A DNA stretch of 14,887 nt. It comes from JBEINZ01 sp040377825 (lineage in GTDB: Bacteria > Pseudomonadota > Alphaproteobacteria > Rhizobiales > Ancalomicrobiaceae). The DNA lies in contig JBEINZ010000048.1 in the NCBI GenBank assembly GCA_040377825.1, positions 1 through 14,887 on the forward strand, written 5' to 3'. Positions within the stretch are counted from its first letter, which is position 1, and the number at the start of each line of letters is the position of its first letter. Positions 14,134-14,887 of this stretch are shown here, piece after piece. The notes under the pieces are model-generated. The model saw only the letters and a program-made list of their open reading frames with translations, had not been told where the DNA came from and did not search any database. Made by a program: the position numbers and the translations under genes.

Positions 14134-14887
14134 TCAGCCCTCCGTCGGAAGGATAAGGCCGTCTTCGGGACGGTAGGTTACGTGAACCTTGGCGCCGGGA
14201 TCAGGCGCATTCTTTGCGGCATCGCCAACGAGTGTTACTGTCAGCCGAATGCCGCTTGCAGCGATCAAGGTCAAATTTGTGACGTTACCCTCGAACGCGC
14301 TCTCCGCGACGGTCGCGGCAATCCCCTGCCCGTTCGTCAGCCTAAAATGCTCCGGCCGCACGAACAGCGTGGCCGCCGAGCCGGCGATCAACTTGCGGAC
14401 GTTCACGCCCGGCAGCGCGCCAAGCGGACCGTCGACAGCGGAAGGCCCTTCAGCCATTCCGCGGACCGTGCCGACAAAGGCATTGTTCTCGCCCACGAAG
14501 GACGCAACGAAGGCTGTCCGCGGATGGTTGTAGAGCGTGCGTCCGTCGGACACCTGCTCGATTACGCCGCGGTTCATTACCGCGATGCGATCGGACATGG
14601 TGAGCGCCTCGCCTTGATCATGCGTGATATAGATAAAGGTGATGCCGACGCGGCGCTGGATGGCGCGCAGCTCGTTGCGCATGTGCTGGCGAAGTTTCAA
14701 ATCAAGCGCCGAGAGCGGCTCGTCGAGAAGCAGCACTTGCGGCTCCACCGCGAGCGCGCGCGCGATCGCCACGCGCTGTTTCTGGCCGCCGGACAATTCG
14801 TCGATCCGCTTGCCACCCTGATCCGGAAGTGCGATTAAATCGAGGAGTTTCTCGACCTTTTCCGCCCGCTTGCGTTTCGCAACGCCG
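14134..14887 (-). CDS. Polyamine-type ABC transporter ATPase, PotA-like (5' part outside window)
   Basis: Cytoplasmic ATPase of the importer; the last 250 residues are present and the frame is open to the right edge, so the Walker A region is not visible. Seen in order: the helical part ending KLLDLIALPDQGGKRIDE, the signature LSGGQKQR, Walker B VLLLDEPLSALDLKLR, the H-loop ITHDQGEAL, and a C-terminal TOBE-like beta-rich domain from about FVGENNAFVG to the end (TYRPEDGLIL). The codon at 14796 that could be taken as a start is TTG encoding the Leu of LSGGQ, so it is internal. It is the first visible gene of the Pot-type operon; a binding protein (PotD/PotF-like) would be expected to the right of the window or elsewhere. 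Confidence 0.93.
   Translation of the reverse strand, partial: GVAKRKRAEKVEKLLDLIALPDQGGKRIDELSGGQKQRVAIARALAVEPQVLLLDEPLSALDLKLRQHMRNELRAIQRRVGITFIYITHDQGEALTMSDRIAVMNRGVIEQVSDGRTLYNHPRTAFVASFVGENNAFVGTVRGMAEGPSAVDGPLGALPGVNVRKLIAGSAATLFVRPEHFRLTNGQGIAATVAESAFEGNVTNLTLIAASGIRLTVTLVGDAAKNAPDPGAKVHVTYRPEDGLILPTEG

Noticed and set aside
14134..14796. A short complete ATPase beginning at 14796
   Set aside because: The supposed start is the TTG for Leu in LSGGQ, and ABC-type sequence continues upstream to the window edge, so the gene is cut by the window.
1..14887. Insertion sequences, CRISPR arrays, tRNA/rRNA genes, prophage or defence islands
   Set aside because: No transposase-like protein, regularly spaced repeats, cloverleaf sequence or relevant protein family was seen on either strand.

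Overview
The window reads as a chromosomal segment of a high-GC alphaproteobacterium, most likely of the Hyphomicrobiales (Rhizobiales). The reasons are the gene order topA - rnr - DUF983 - NUDIX - (MFS) - rpmG, which I recall as typical of that group, the GC-rich third codon positions, and an intergenic imperfect palindrome of a style common in that order. I cannot name a genus from sequence alone.

Layout, left to right. (1) 1-5945, plus strand, housekeeping block: the 3' end of topA (DNA topoisomerase I), rnr (RNase R), a small DUF983 membrane protein, a NUDT19-like NUDIX hydrolase, an MFS transporter and rpmG (ribosomal protein L33). A hairpin lies in front of rpmG and a clear intrinsic terminator follows it. 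(2) 5946-6415, non-coding: the rpmG terminator, a stretch with nothing recognisable, a two-hairpin palindromic repeat, and the leader of the next operon. (3) 6416-10799, plus strand: a complete, tightly packed CUT2-type (ribose/galactose-like) ABC importer operon of binding protein, fused double ATPase and two different permeases. No regulator or catabolic gene is beside it, so its substrate is open. (4) 10821-14887, minus strand, convergent with region 3: the 3' part of a PotA-like ATPase (runs off the right edge), PotB-like and PotC-like permeases, and a class III aminotransferase. The four genes are in one direction with gaps or overlaps of 2 nt, -4 nt and 39 nt. This is best read as a polyamine (putrescine-like) uptake operon with the transaminase that starts breakdown of the imported amine.

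I found no mobile elements, CRISPR arrays, rRNA or tRNA genes, phage genes or defence genes. I see no convincing undescribed system. The points most worth a second look are the rpmG leader hairpin, the palindromic repeat and leader of the orphan sugar-type importer, the degenerate signature motif in that importer's ATPase, the choice of start codon for rnr, and the substrate of the Pot-type transporter and aminotransferase unit.
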